Shown one piece after another: positions 8,317-17,499 of a stretch of 64,000 bases of DNA; the stretch's first letter is position 1, and every line of letters starts with the position of its first letter. Source of the stretch: Streptomyces rishiriensis (lineage in GTDB: Bacteria; Actinomycetota; Actinomycetes; Streptomycetales; Streptomycetaceae); assembly GCF_030815485.1 (NCBI RefSeq), contig NZ_JAUSWV010000002.1, forward strand, positions 7,006,001 through 7,070,000, in the 5' to 3' direction. The notes under the pieces are model-generated. The model did no database searches and was not told where the DNA came from. It saw nothing but the letters and a program-made list of their open reading frames with translations. A program made the position numbers and the translations under genes.

Positions 8317-9857
8317 GGCCTGCGCCAGCTCCGTCCGTCTCGTGCGAGCATCTCGTCGGCTTCCTCGGGTCCCCAGCTTCCCGAGGCGTACTGCGCCGGC
8401 CTGCCGTGCCGCGCCCAGTACTCCTCGATCGGGTCGAGGATCTTCCAGGACTCTTCCACTTCCTGGTGGCGGGGGAACAGGTTGGCGTCCCCGAGCAGCA
8501 CGTCCAGGATGAGGCGCTCGTACGCCTCCGGGCTGGACTCCGTGAAGGACTCGCCGTAGGCGAAGTCCATCGTGACGTCCCGGATCTCCATCGAGGTGCC
8601 CGGCACCTTGGAGCCGAACCGCACCGTGATGCCCTCGTCCGGCTGGACGCGGATGACGATGGCGTTCTGGCCGAGCTCCTCGGTCGCGGTGGAGTCGAAG
8701 GGGGAGTGGGGAGCGCGCTGGAAGACCACCGCGATCTCGGTGACCCGGCGGCCGAGCCGCTTGCCGGTGCGCAGGTAGAACGGCACGCCCGCCCAGCGGC
8801 GGTTGTCGACGTTCAGCTTCACGGCGGCGTACGTGTCCGTCGTGGAGGCCGGGTCGATGCCGTCCTCCTCCAGGTAGCCGCTCACCCTCGCACCGCCCTG
8901 CCAGGCGCCCGCGTACTGCCCCCGCACCGTGTGCTTGCCCAGCTCGTCGGGCAGCTTCACCGCCCTGAGCACCTTGAGCTTCTCGGTGAGCAGCGCGTTC
9001 GCGTCGAAGGCGGCGGGCTCCTCCATCGCGGTGAGGGCCATGAGCTGGAGCAGATGGTTCTGGATGACGTCACGGGCGGCGCCGATGCCGTCGTAGTAGC
9101 CGGCCCGGCCGCCGATGCCGATGTCCTCGGCCATGGTGATCTGCACGTGGTCGACGTACGACCGGTTCCAGATCGGCTCGAACATGGTGTTGGCGAAGCG
9201 CAGCGCCAGGATGTTCTGGACGGTCTCCTTGCCCAGGTAGTGGTCGATGCGGAAGACCTGGTCCGGCTCGAACACGTCGTGCACGACCGTGTTCAGTTCC
9301 CGCGCGCTGGCCAGGTCGTGCCCGAACGGCTTCTCGATGACGGCCCGCCGCCAGGAGCCCTCCGGCCCCTTCGCCAGCCCGTGCTTCTTGAGCTGCTCGA
9401 CGACCTTGGGGAAGAACTTCGGCGGTACGGAGAGGTAGAAGGCGAAGTTGCCGCCCGTGCCGCGGGAGGAGTCCAGCTCCTCGACGGCGTCCCGCAGCTG
9501 CTTGAACGCCGTGTCGTCGTCGAAGTCGCCGGGGACGAACCGCATGCCCTCGGCCAGCTGCTGCCAGACCTCCTCGCGGAACGGGGTCCGCGAGTGCTCA
9601 CGCACGGCGTCGTGGACGACCTGCGCGAAGTCCTGGTCCTCCCAGTCGCGGCGGGCGAAGCCCACGAGCGAGAAGCCCGGCGGGAGCAGACCGCGGTTGG
9701 CGAGGTCGTAGACCGCCGGCATGAGCTTCTTGCGGGACAGGTCTCCGGTCACGCCGAAGATGACGAGGCCGGAAGGGCCCGCGATACGGGGCAGGCGCCG
9801 GTCACGGGCGTCCCTCAGGGGATTCTCCCAGGCCGCGCCGAGACTGCTGGTGCTCAT
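8313..9857 (-). CDS. zwf: Glucose-6-phosphate 1-dehydrogenase
   Basis: First enzyme of the oxidative pentose-phosphate pathway: glucose 6-phosphate to 6-phosphogluconolactone with NADP reduction. The 514-residue protein has the N-terminal Rossmann start FGVTGDLSRKKLMPAVYDL and the active-site segment RIDHYLGKETVQNILALRFAN, which carries the catalytic histidine. YLRTGKRL further on is also typical. It overlaps tal by four bases upstream and opcA by four bases downstream, so three consecutive genes are coupled. Confidence 0.95.
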   Translation of the reverse strand: MSTSSLGAAWENPLRDARDRRLPRIAGPSGLVIFGVTGDLSRKKLMPAVYDLANRGLLPPGFSLVGFARRDWEDQDFAQVVHDAVREHSRTPFREEVWQQLAEGMRFVPGDFDDDTAFKQLRDAVEELDSSRGTGGNFAFYLSVPPKFFPKVVEQLKKHGLAKGPEGSWRRAVIEKPFGHDLASARELNTVVHDVFEPDQVFRIDHYLGKETVQNILALRFANTMFEPIWNRSYVDHVQITMAEDIGIGGRAGYYDGIGAARDVIQNHLLQLMALTAMEEPAAFDANALLTEKLKVLRAVKLPDELGKHTVRGQYAGAWQGGARVSGYLEEDGIDPASTTDTYAAVKLNVDNRRWAGVPFYLRTGKRLGRRVTEIAVVFQRAPHSPFDSTATEELGQNAIVIRVQPDEGITVRFGSKVPGTSMEIRDVTMDFAYGESFTESSPEAYERLILDVLLGDANLFPRHQEVEESWKILDPIEEYWARHGRPAQYASGSWGPEEADEMLARDGRSWRRP

Positions 9858-10999
9858 TCCGCGTCAACTCCCTTGCTCATCAACGACTTCGTGACCGCGT
9901 CCAGAAGGTCCTGCCACGCCACCGCGAACTTGGCGACACCCTCGTCCTCCAAACGGGTGACCACCTCGTCGTAAGAGATGCCGAGCGCCTCGATGGCGTC
10001 GAGGTCGGCTCGCGCCCGGGCGTAGCCGCCGGTGACCGTGTCACCGGTGATGTCACCGTGGTCGGCGGTGGCGTTCAGCGTGGCCTCGGGCATGGTGTTG
10101 ACCGTGCCCGGTGCGACCAGATCGTCCACATACAGCGTGTCCTTGTAGGCAGGATCCTTCACACCGGTGGATGCCCACAGCGGACGCTGCCTGTTCGCCC
10201 CGGCCGCGGCGAGCGCGGTCCAGCGGTCACCCGCGAAGATCTCCTCGTACGCCTGGTAGGCCAGCCGGGCGTTGGCGAGCGCCGCCCTCCCCTTCAGCGT
10301 GCGGGCCGTGTCGGTGCCGAGCACGGTCAGCCGCTTGTCGATCTCGGAGTCCACCCGGGAGACGAAGAACGAGGCCACCGAGTGGATCGTGGAGAGGTCC
10401 AGGCCCCTGGCCGCGGCCTTCTCCAGGCCCGCCAGGTAGGCGTCGACGACCTCGCGGTAGCGCTCCAGCGAGAAGATCAGCGTGACGTTGACACTGATCC
10501 CGAGGCCGATGACCTCGGTGATCGCCGGGAGACCGGCCCGCGTCGCCGGGATCTTGATCATGACGTTGGGGCGGTCGACCAGCCAGGCGAGCTGCTTGGC
10601 CTCGGCGATGGTGGCGGCCGTGTGATGGGCCAGCCGGGGGTCGACCTCGATGGAGACCCGGCCGTCCCGACCGCCCGTCGCGGTGTATACGGAATGCAGG
10701 ATATCGGCTGCGGCCCGCACATCCGCGGTCGTCATCATCCGGACGGCCTCGTCGACCGTGACGCCGCGCACCGCCAGGTCGGCGAGCTGCTCCTCGTACC
10801 CTTCCCCGGAGCCGATCGCCGCCTGGAAGATGGACGGGTTGGTGGTGACGCCGACGACGTGCTTCGTCGCGACGAGCTCGGCGAGGTTGCCGGAGGCGAT
10901 CCGCTTGCGTGACAGGTCGTCCAGCCAGACGGAGACGCCCTCGTTCGACAGGCGCTCCAGTGCTCCCGCGGTCGCGGTTGCTTCGGTCACTTCGATCAT
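9854..10999 (-). CDS. tal: Transaldolase
   Basis: Transfers a three-carbon ketol unit between sugar phosphates in the non-oxidative pentose-phosphate branch. The 381-residue protein is of the long actinobacterial class. It shows GVTTNPSIFQAAI near the N terminus and VMIKIPATRAGLPAI, which holds the Schiff-base lysine. SINVTLIFS-type sequence (here ISVNVTLIFSLERY) follows. It starts 19 bases after tkt ends (11019). ATG 10999 is used; an in-frame GTG at the fourth codon is the alternative. Confidence 0.93.
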   Translation of the reverse strand: MIEVTEATATAGALERLSNEGVSVWLDDLSRKRIASGNLAELVATKHVVGVTTNPSIFQAAIGSGEGYEEQLADLAVRGVTVDEAVRMMTTADVRAAADILHSVYTATGGRDGRVSIEVDPRLAHHTAATIAEAKQLAWLVDRPNVMIKIPATRAGLPAITEVIGLGISVNVTLIFSLERYREVVDAYLAGLEKAAARGLDLSTIHSVASFFVSRVDSEIDKRLTVLGTDTARTLKGRAALANARLAYQAYEEIFAGDRWTALAAAGANRQRPLWASTGVKDPAYKDTLYVDDLVAPGTVNTMPEATLNATADHGDITGDTVTGGYARARADLDAIEALGISYDEVVTRLEDEGVAKFAVAWQDLLDAVTKSLMSKGVDAE

Positions 11000-11018
11000 C
11001 TTCTTTCTGGCGGTCGGA

Positions 11019-13094
11019 TCAACCGCGCGCGGCGGAGAGTGATTCCCGGGCCGCTGCGGCCACGTTCTCGGCGGTGAAGCCGTATGCGGTGAACAGGGTC
11101 TGCGCGTCGGCGGAGGCGCCGAAGTGCTCGAGGGAGACGATGCGTCCGGCGTCCCCGACGAACCGGTGCCAGGTGAGGCCGATGCCCGCCTCCACCGCGA
11201 CGCGGGCCTTCACCGACGGCGGCAGGACGCGGTCGCGGTACTCGCGCGGCTGCTCCTCGAACCACTCCACGGACGGCATCGACACCACCCGGACGCCGGT
11301 TCCCTCGGCCTCGAGCGCCTCGCGCGCGGCCACGGCCAGCTGCACCTCGGAGCCGGTGGCGAGGAGGACGACCTCGGGAGTGGCGGTCGAGGACTCCACC
11401 AGGACGTACCCGCCCTTCGCGGCGTCCGGGTCCGGCGTGTACGTCGGCACGCCCTGCCGGGTGAGCACCAGACCGTGCGGGGCCGGCCGGGTGGCGTGCC
11501 GCTTGAGGATCTCGGCCCAGGCGATCGCCGTCTCGTTGGCGTCGGCCGGCCGTACGACGTTCAGGCCCGGGATCGCGCGCAGCGAGGCCAGGTGCTCCAC
11601 CGGCTGGTGGGTGGGGCCGTCCTCGCCGAGGCCGATGGAGTCGTGCGTCCACACGTACGTCACCGGCAGCTGCATCAGCGCCGACATCCGCACGGCGTTG
11701 CGCATGTAGTCGGAGAACACCAGGAAGGTGCCGCCGTAGATGCGGGTGTTGCCGTGCAGCGCGATGCCGTTCATCTCGGCGGCCATCGAGAACTCGCGGA
11801 TACCGAAGTGGACGGTACGGCCGTACGGGCTCGCCTCGGGCAGCGGGTTGCCCTCGGGGAGGAACGAGGAGGTCTTGTCGATCGTCGTGTTGTTGGAACC
11901 CGCGAGGTCGGCGGAGCCGCCCCACAGCTCGGGCAGGACCGCCCCGAGCGCCTGGAGCACCTTGCCGGAGGCGGCCCGGGTCGCGACCGCCTTGCCGGGC
12001 TCGAACACCGGCAGCGCGTCCTCCCAGCCCTCGGGCAGCTGGCCCGCGAGGACCCGGTCGAACAGCTGGGCGCGCCCGGGGTCGGCGTCGCGCCACTTCG
12101 CCAGCTCCCGGTCCCAGGCCGCGTGGGCCTCGGCGCCCCGGTCGAGGGCGGCGCGGGTGTGCGCGAGGACCTCGTCGGAGACCTCGAAGCCGCGCTCCGG
12201 GTCGAAGCCGAGGAGACGCTTGGTGGCGGCGATCTCCTCCGCGCCGAGAGCCGAGCCGTGGGAGGCCTCGGTGTTGCGGGCGTTCGGCGCGGGCCAGGCG
12301 ATGATCGTGCGCAGCGAGATGATCGAGGGGCGCCCGGTCTCGGCCTGCGCCGCCTTCAGGGCCGCGTACAGGGCGGGGACGTCGACGTCGCCGTCCTCGG
12401 TCGGCTCGACGCGCTGGGTGTGCCAGCCGTAGGCCTCGTACCGCTTCAGCACGTCCTCGGAGAAGGCGGTGGCGGTGTCGCCCTCGATGGAGATGTGGTT
12501 GTCGTCGTAGACGAAGACGAGGTTGCCGAGCTTCTGGTGGCCGGCGAGGGAGGAGGCCTCGGCGGAGACGCCCTCCTCCAGGTCGCCGTCGGAGACGATG
12601 CCCCAGACGGTGTGGTCGAACGGCGACTCGCCCTGCGGGGCGTCGGGGTCGAACAGGCCGCGCTCGTAGCGGGCCGCCATCGCCATGCCGACGGCGTTGG
12701 CGACGCCCTGGCCGAGCGGTCCGGTGGTGGTCTCGACCCCGGCGGTGTGGCCGTACTCGGGATGACCGGGCGTCTTCGAGCCGTGCGTACGGAAGCGCTT
12801 GACGTCGTCCAGCTCCAGCTCGTAGCCGGCGAGGAAGAGCTGGGTGTACAGCGTCAGTGAGGTGTGGCCGGGGGACAGGACGAAGCGGTCACGACCCGTC
12901 CACTCGGGGTCCGCCGGGTCGTGTCGCATCACCTTCTGAAAGATCGTGTACGCGACGGGCGCCAAGCTCATGGCGGTTCCGGGGTGGCCGTTGCCCACCT
13001 GCTGTACGGCATCCGCCGCCAGGAGACGCGCGGTGTCGACGGCACGCCGGTCACGTTCGGTCCACTCGAAGCCGTTCGGCGTCTGCATGCTCAT
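11019..13094 (-). CDS. tkt: Transketolase
   Basis: Thiamine-diphosphate enzyme that moves two-carbon units between ketose and aldose phosphates. The 691-residue protein contains GHPGTAMSLAP, the ThDP motif from GDGDLEEGVSAEASSL to the closing DDN, and the C-terminal pyrimidine-binding domain with FGIREFSMAAEMNGIALHG. The ATG at 13094 is chosen over TTG at 13100; GAGGA lies about ten bases upstream of the ATG, so this is not certain. It is the promoter-proximal gene of the eight-gene operon, and its upstream region holds the 17-bp palindrome at 13147-13163. Confidence 0.95.
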   Translation of the reverse strand: MSMQTPNGFEWTERDRRAVDTARLLAADAVQQVGNGHPGTAMSLAPVAYTIFQKVMRHDPADPEWTGRDRFVLSPGHTSLTLYTQLFLAGYELELDDVKRFRTHGSKTPGHPEYGHTAGVETTTGPLGQGVANAVGMAMAARYERGLFDPDAPQGESPFDHTVWGIVSDGDLEEGVSAEASSLAGHQKLGNLVFVYDDNHISIEGDTATAFSEDVLKRYEAYGWHTQRVEPTEDGDVDVPALYAALKAAQAETGRPSIISLRTIIAWPAPNARNTEASHGSALGAEEIAATKRLLGFDPERGFEVSDEVLAHTRAALDRGAEAHAAWDRELAKWRDADPGRAQLFDRVLAGQLPEGWEDALPVFEPGKAVATRAASGKVLQALGAVLPELWGGSADLAGSNNTTIDKTSSFLPEGNPLPEASPYGRTVHFGIREFSMAAEMNGIALHGNTRIYGGTFLVFSDYMRNAVRMSALMQLPVTYVWTHDSIGLGEDGPTHQPVEHLASLRAIPGLNVVRPADANETAIAWAEILKRHATRPAPHGLVLTRQGVPTYTPDPDAAKGGYVLVESSTATPEVVLLATGSEVQLAVAAREALEAEGTGVRVVSMPSVEWFEEQPREYRDRVLPPSVKARVAVEAGIGLTWHRFVGDAGRIVSLEHFGASADAQTLFTAYGFTAENVAAAARESLSAARG

Positions 13095-13146
13095 CTTCAA
13101 GAAGTCCTCGATAGGAGCGGGGTCGGCTGCCTGATGTGTTCAAACC

Positions 13147-13163
13147 TAAAAGTCTGACTTTTA
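13147..13163. promoter_or_regulatory. Perfect 17-bp operator-like palindrome upstream of tkt operon
   Basis: TAAAAGTC-T-GACTTTTA is a perfect inverted repeat of eight-base arms around one base. It is very AT-rich for this genome and lies in the 167-bp divergent spacer between tkt and the AraC gene. On the minus strand a CTGACA element sits 18 bases before the TAAAAG of the palindrome, so the repeat could cover the -10 region and start site of the operon promoter. The regulator is unknown; AraC proteins more often bind direct repeats. Confidence 0.6.
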
Positions 13164-13261
13164 AGGGGGAAGGTCTTCCTGTGTCAGCCTGTGGTGAAAG
13201 TGGGACACCCGCGGGCGACACATGAGCCCGCCGGGCGGCAACTGGGCGGCATGAGACGGAC

Positions 13262-14164
13262 ATGGTGGACACACGTACCCAAGACGGCGCCGGTGAGGGC
13301 ATCACGACCTTCCCCTTTCCCGTCGAACTCAGCGTCGGCGGCGTCGGCATGCAGGTGGGCCCGATGGGCGCGGGCCGCCCCTGGCGCACCGACGCGCCGC
13401 TGGACCGGGTGCACCGCATCGACTTCCACGTGGTGATGCTCTTCGACGACGGCCCCGTCCGCCACATGATCGACTTCGCCGAACACGAGGCGGCGGCCGG
13501 CGACGTGCTGTGGATCCGCCCGGGCCAGGTCCACCGTTTCTCGAAGTCGAGCGAGTACCGCGGAACGGTCCTGACCATGCAGCCCGGCTTTCTGCCGCGC
13601 GCCACCGTCGAGGCCGCGGGGCTGTACCGCTACGACCTGCCGCCGCTGCTGCACCCGGACGCGCCGCAGCTCGCGGGCCTGCGCGCGGCGCTGGCGTATC
13701 TGCGGGGGGAGTACGACGACGGGGGCGCCGGCGGCACGCTGCCCCTGAGTCTGCACACGGCGGTGCTGCGGCACTCCCTCACCGCGTTCCTGCTGCGGCT
13801 GGCGCACCTGGCGGCGAGCAGCGCGGAGGCGGCACGCGGCCAGGCCGACACCACGTTCACGCTCTTCCGGGACGCCGTGGAGCGGGACTTCGCCACCAAC
13901 CACAGCGTCAGCGCCTACGCCGACGCGCTCGGCTACTCCCGCCGCACCCTGGTGCGCGCGGTCCGCGCCGCCACCGGCGAGACGCCGAAGGGCTTCATCG
14001 ACAAGCGGGTCGTCCTGGAGGCGAAGCGGCTCCTGGCCCATACGGACCTGCCGATCGGCCGGGTGGGGGCGGCGGTGGGCTTTCCCGACCCGGCGAACTT
14101 CTCCAGGTACTTCCAACTGCACACGGGGAACACCCCGGTGGCCTTCCGCGCGGAACTGCGCTGA
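13262..14164 (+). CDS. AraC family transcriptional regulator with cupin sensor domain
   Basis: 300 residues. The N-terminal half (about 10-130) resembles the AraC cupin-type ligand-binding domain, with VLWIRPGQVHRF typical of this fold. The C-terminal quarter (about 200-300) is the two-HTH AraC DNA-binding domain, recognisable in YADALGYSRRTLVRAVRAATGETPKGFI and VGFPDPANFSRYFQLHTGNTPVAFR. It diverges from the tkt operon, so it may control that operon, itself or the glucanase downstream. The effector is unknown. Confidence 0.88.
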   Translation: MVDTRTQDGAGEGITTFPFPVELSVGGVGMQVGPMGAGRPWRTDAPLDRVHRIDFHVVMLFDDGPVRHMIDFAEHEAAAGDVLWIRPGQVHRFSKSSEYRGTVLTMQPGFLPRATVEAAGLYRYDLPPLLHPDAPQLAGLRAALAYLRGEYDDGGAGGTLPLSLHTAVLRHSLTAFLLRLAHLAASSAEAARGQADTTFTLFRDAVERDFATNHSVSAYADALGYSRRTLVRAVRAATGETPKGFIDKRVVLEAKRLLAHTDLPIGRVGAAVGFPDPANFSRYFQLHTGNTPVAFRAELR

Positions 14165-14268
14165 GGCGACCGGGGTGCGCTCCGACCGGCGGGGAACGGG
14201 TCGCGCACGCGGCGCCGGGAGCCGACCCGTACACGGAGGTCGGCCGCCCGGCGCCGCGTGGCCGTCGA

Positions 14269-15659
14269 TCAGTGGCCGAAGGAGATCCAGTTGACGTTCA
14301 CGAAGTCCGCCGGCTGGCCGCTGGTGAAGGTCAGATAGACGTCGTGGGTGCCGGTGACGGCGCTGATGTTCGCCGGGACCGTCCGCCACGACTGCCAGCC
14401 GCCGGTGTTGGCCAGCGCGAAGCTGCCGACAGGTGTGGCGGTACGGCTGTCCAGGCGCACCTCGACCAGTCCGCTGACTCCGCCGGCCGCCCCGCTCGCG
14501 ACCCGTGCGCGGAACTGGGTCGCCGCCGTCGAACCGAAGGTGACGCCCTTGTAGAGCGCGTAGTCGCCGTTCGCGAGCGCGCCGATGTTCTGGCCGCCGC
14601 CCGTGTCCGTGGTCGTCTCGGTGATCGTGCCGGATTGGCTGTCGTACGACTCGGCCTGGATCGTGCCGTAGGCGTCACGGCTGCCGGACGGCGGGGGCGT
14701 GGTACCGCTCCCACCGCCCGCGGCCTGGAGCACCTGCACGTAGTCCACCACCATCGGGTGGCCCGGCTCGGTGTCGCCGTCCAGCCCGCCGCCGAAGGCG
14801 TCCGGGAAACCGCCGCCCATCGCGACGTTCAGGATCACGAAGTAGCCGTGGTTGGTGGCGTTGGTCCAGGTCGTCGCGTCCACCTGGCCGGCGGTGACGG
14901 TGTGGTAGTTGACGCCGTCGACGTAGAACCGGATCGCCTCGGGGGACACCGAGCGGTCCCATTCCATCGAGTACGTGTGGAAGCCGGACTGGCAGGTCGT
15001 GTTGGGACACGCGACGGAGTTGCCGATGCCGGTGGTCTCGTTGCACGGGCCGCCCGGGTTGGTGCCGCAGTGCATCGTCGACCAGACCTTGTTCAGCCCT
15101 GGACGTTCTCCATGATGTCCAGCTCGCCGACCCCGGGCCAGTTCTGGTAGTTGCCCCGGTAGGGCGAGCCGAGCGCCCAGAACGCGGGCCAGTAGCCCTC
15201 GGCCGCGGTGCCGGTCACGTTCGGCATCTGGATCCGGGCCTCGACCCTCAACTTGCCGCCGGACGGCGGCTGGAAGTCGGTGCGGGTGGTCTCGATGCGG
15301 CCCGAGGTCCAGGCGCCCGCCGAGTTGCGCAGCGGGGTGATGCGCAGATTGCCGTTGCCGTCGAGTGAGACGTTGCTGGTGCTGTTGGTCATCGTCTCGA
15401 CCTCGCCGGTGCCCCAGTTGGCGGGCCCGCCGGGGTAGGAAGTACCGGTGCTGTACTGCCAGTTGGAGGTGTTCACCCCGGTGCCCGCGGCGCCGGTGAA
15501 GTCGTCGAGGAAGACCTGCGTCCAGCCGCTCGGGGGCGTGGGCGCCGAGGCGTTCGCGGGCAGGGTGACGGCCGCCGCGGCGGCGGCCGCCAGGCCGAGG
15601 GTGCTGAGCACGGCGACGAGCGCGCGTCGCCGTCTGGGTATGCCGGAGGTTGCGCTCAT
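14269..15659 (-). pseudogene. Secreted GH16 endo-beta-glucanase with CBM6, split by a one-base frameshift
   Basis: The N-terminal part (15659 to 15093) has a signal peptide ending near LPANASA and a GH16 domain up to the catalytic motif ELDIMEN, then hits TGA. The rest of the enzyme continues in another frame (LNKVWSTMHCGTNPGG onward), followed by a linker with Gly/Ser/Pro and a C-terminal CBM6-like module of about 135 residues. One missing base near 15096 explains the break: GGC TGA would read GGC CTG AAC, giving an intact 463-residue protein. GH16 enzymes of this type cut beta-1,3- or mixed-linked glucans outside the cell. It is either a real pseudogene or a homopolymer sequencing error. 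Without correction the product lacks most of the substrate cleft. Confidence 0.85.
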
Positions 15660-15712
15660 GGGAGGGGTGCCTCTCGGGTACGGAGTGATGGGCGCGGGTG
15701 TCTTCGAAAGCC

Positions 15713-15730
15713 TTTGAGAGCGCTCTCAAA
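15713..15730. promoter_or_regulatory. LacI-type palindromic operator upstream of GH16 gene
   Basis: TTTGAGAGCGCTCTCAAA is a perfect 18-bp palindrome with the central GCGC typical of LacI-family operators. It lies 54 bp upstream of the GH16 start (15659), where it could block the promoter. No LacI gene is adjacent, so the repressor would act from elsewhere. The AGAGCGCTCT core resembles sites of cellobiose or glucan repressors by general type only. Confidence 0.65.
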
Positions 15731-15830
15731 GTGGGCCCAATGTGCTCTCCGACCCGGAGGCCGTCAAGACTTAAAGCAAGGAAACTCCTTCCAGGGCAGG
15801 GAAGTTCACGGCTTGAACCACGCAAACGTG

Positions 15831-17091
15831 CTAAAAGCGCGCTGCCCGACTTCCAGTCGCTCCAGGAGAGGTTCCAGCCGTTGAGGCCGTTCGCCGCGTC
15901 GACGGTCCGCTCGCCCGAGTTCTCGACGACCACCACGTCGCCGAGCATCGAACTCGCGTAGAACTCGTAGCCCGCGACGGAGCTGTCGTTCGCGCCCTTG
16001 GCGTCGTGCAGGCCGACGCAGCCGTGGCTGGTGTTCTGGTTGCCGAATATCGACGTCGAGGCCCAGTAGTTGCCGTGGATGAAGGTGCCGGAGGTGGTCA
16101 GGCGCTGGGCGTGCGGGACGTCGGAGATGTCGTACTCGTCGCCGAGGCCGACGGTGGAGGACTCCATCCGGGTCTGCTTGAACCGCTCGCTGATCACCAT
16201 GATCCCGGACCAGGTGGTGTGGTCGGAGTCGCCGCCGGAGACGGGATAGGTGGCGAGGGTCGCCCCGTCCCGCTCGACCGTCATCTTCTTGCCGGACAGG
16301 TCCACGGTGCTGATCTGCGCGCGGCCGATGTGGAACGTGACGTCCTTCGACTGCACACCGTAGACACCCTTCGATCCCTCGACGTCCTTCAACCGCAGAC
16401 CGAGGGTGATCGTCGTCCCGGCCGCCCAGTACGTCTTCGGCCGGAAGTCCAGCCGGGTGTCGCTGAACCAGTGTCCGACGACCTCCACTGCGGGATCGGC
16501 GGTCACCGTGATCGCCTTCTCGACGGCGGCCTTGTCGGACACGGCGTGCGAGAAGTTGATCGAGACCGGCATGCCCACGCCGGAGGTGGAGCCGGCCTCG
16601 GGGGTGAAGTAGCCGACGAAGGTCTCGCCCGGGGACCTGGTGGTGAACGTGGCCGTCTGTGCGGCGGCGCCCTCCGCCCGGGCGGTGACCGTGTACTTCG
16701 TCCCGGAGTACGGGTCGGCCGTGGACGTCCAGGTGGTCCCGGCGTCGTCGAGGGAGCCCGCGAGCGTCGAGCCGTCGTTGCCCGTCACCTTCACGGAGGC
16801 GAGAGTGCCGTCGGTCACGGTGACCTCGACAGGGCTGGTGAAGGCCGCCTTCCTGGTGCCGTCGGCGGGGGTGACCGAGATCACCGGCTGCTTGGCGGCC
16901 GGTGAGGCGTTCGTGGACGCGGGACCCGACGTTGCGGTCCTGGCCGTCGTGTTCTCCGAGGCGTCCGCCGACCCGGAGCTGCACCCGGTCAGCGCGACCG
17001 CAGGGACGGCCCCGAGCACGCCCAGGATCCCGCGCCGGGACCAGCCCTCCGGCTGCTGTTCCGACCGGTTCGATATGTGCGACACGCCCAC
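15831..17091 (-). CDS. L,D-transpeptidase lipoprotein (YkuD domain), stop codon lost by apparent insertion
   Basis: Cell-wall enzyme expected to form 3-3 peptidoglycan crosslinks. The start chosen is GTG 17091, with AGGAAGG at 17104-17098 six bases upstream. The N terminus has WSRRGILG, a hydrophobic stretch and the lipobox ALTGC with Cys37. Ig-like regions (about 60-270) follow, then the YkuD domain with FIHGNYW and the catalytic SHGCVGL. Relatives end soon after NGWNLSWSDWKSGSAL. Here the run of four T (15836-15833, minus strand) shifts the frame past a TAG; with three T the protein would be 419 residues. As given, the frame runs on through the spacer and into the GH16 gene to 14269. Confidence 0.85.
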
Positions 17092-17499
17092 GGCACGCCT
17101 TCCTGAGTTGTCCACCTTTGCGCGTGCATCCTGCGCCTCGTACATGGGGCGATCCTGTGAATCACCGGGTGACAACCTGAGATTCCTGTGAGGACGACCT
17201 GAGTGCCGCCGCCGTCCGCCGGGGCGGCGTCTCCCGGCCCCGTGCGTCGGTGGCGGCACCGGATCGCCGCAGGAAACAGCGCGCGGGCTCGTCGGCGGGG
17301 GATCGGCGTCGGCACCGTCCAGTGGACCGGTGGACCGGTCTCCGTCACGAAGACGCAGTCCACCCGGTGGGCTCCCCGGGTCGCCCGCCGGGTGCCGCGC
17401 GCGGATCGCCGTCCGCGTCCGCACCCGTCCGCAGGTTCCGACTCGCCGGGCGCACGGCCGCTACGGCCTCGCGAGCCGGCGACCGCGTGGTGCGGGAAG
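17092..17499. other. Intergenic region without recognised gene
   Basis: 408 bp between the L,D-transpeptidase start and the IclR stop. An in-frame ATG at 17145 would extend the transpeptidase by 18 residues but has a poorer ribosome site. I found no other coding frame with convincing codon use, no strong hairpin and no clear promoter box. The promoter of the transpeptidase must lie here. Confidence 0.5.

Noticed and set aside
14269..17424. A continuous frame of about 1050 codons that would fuse the L,D-transpeptidase to the GH16 C terminus
   Set aside because: Between the two enzyme parts the frame is arginine-rich shadow sequence of the GH16 N-terminal gene and crosses an operator. Two one-base indels explain it better than a real fusion.
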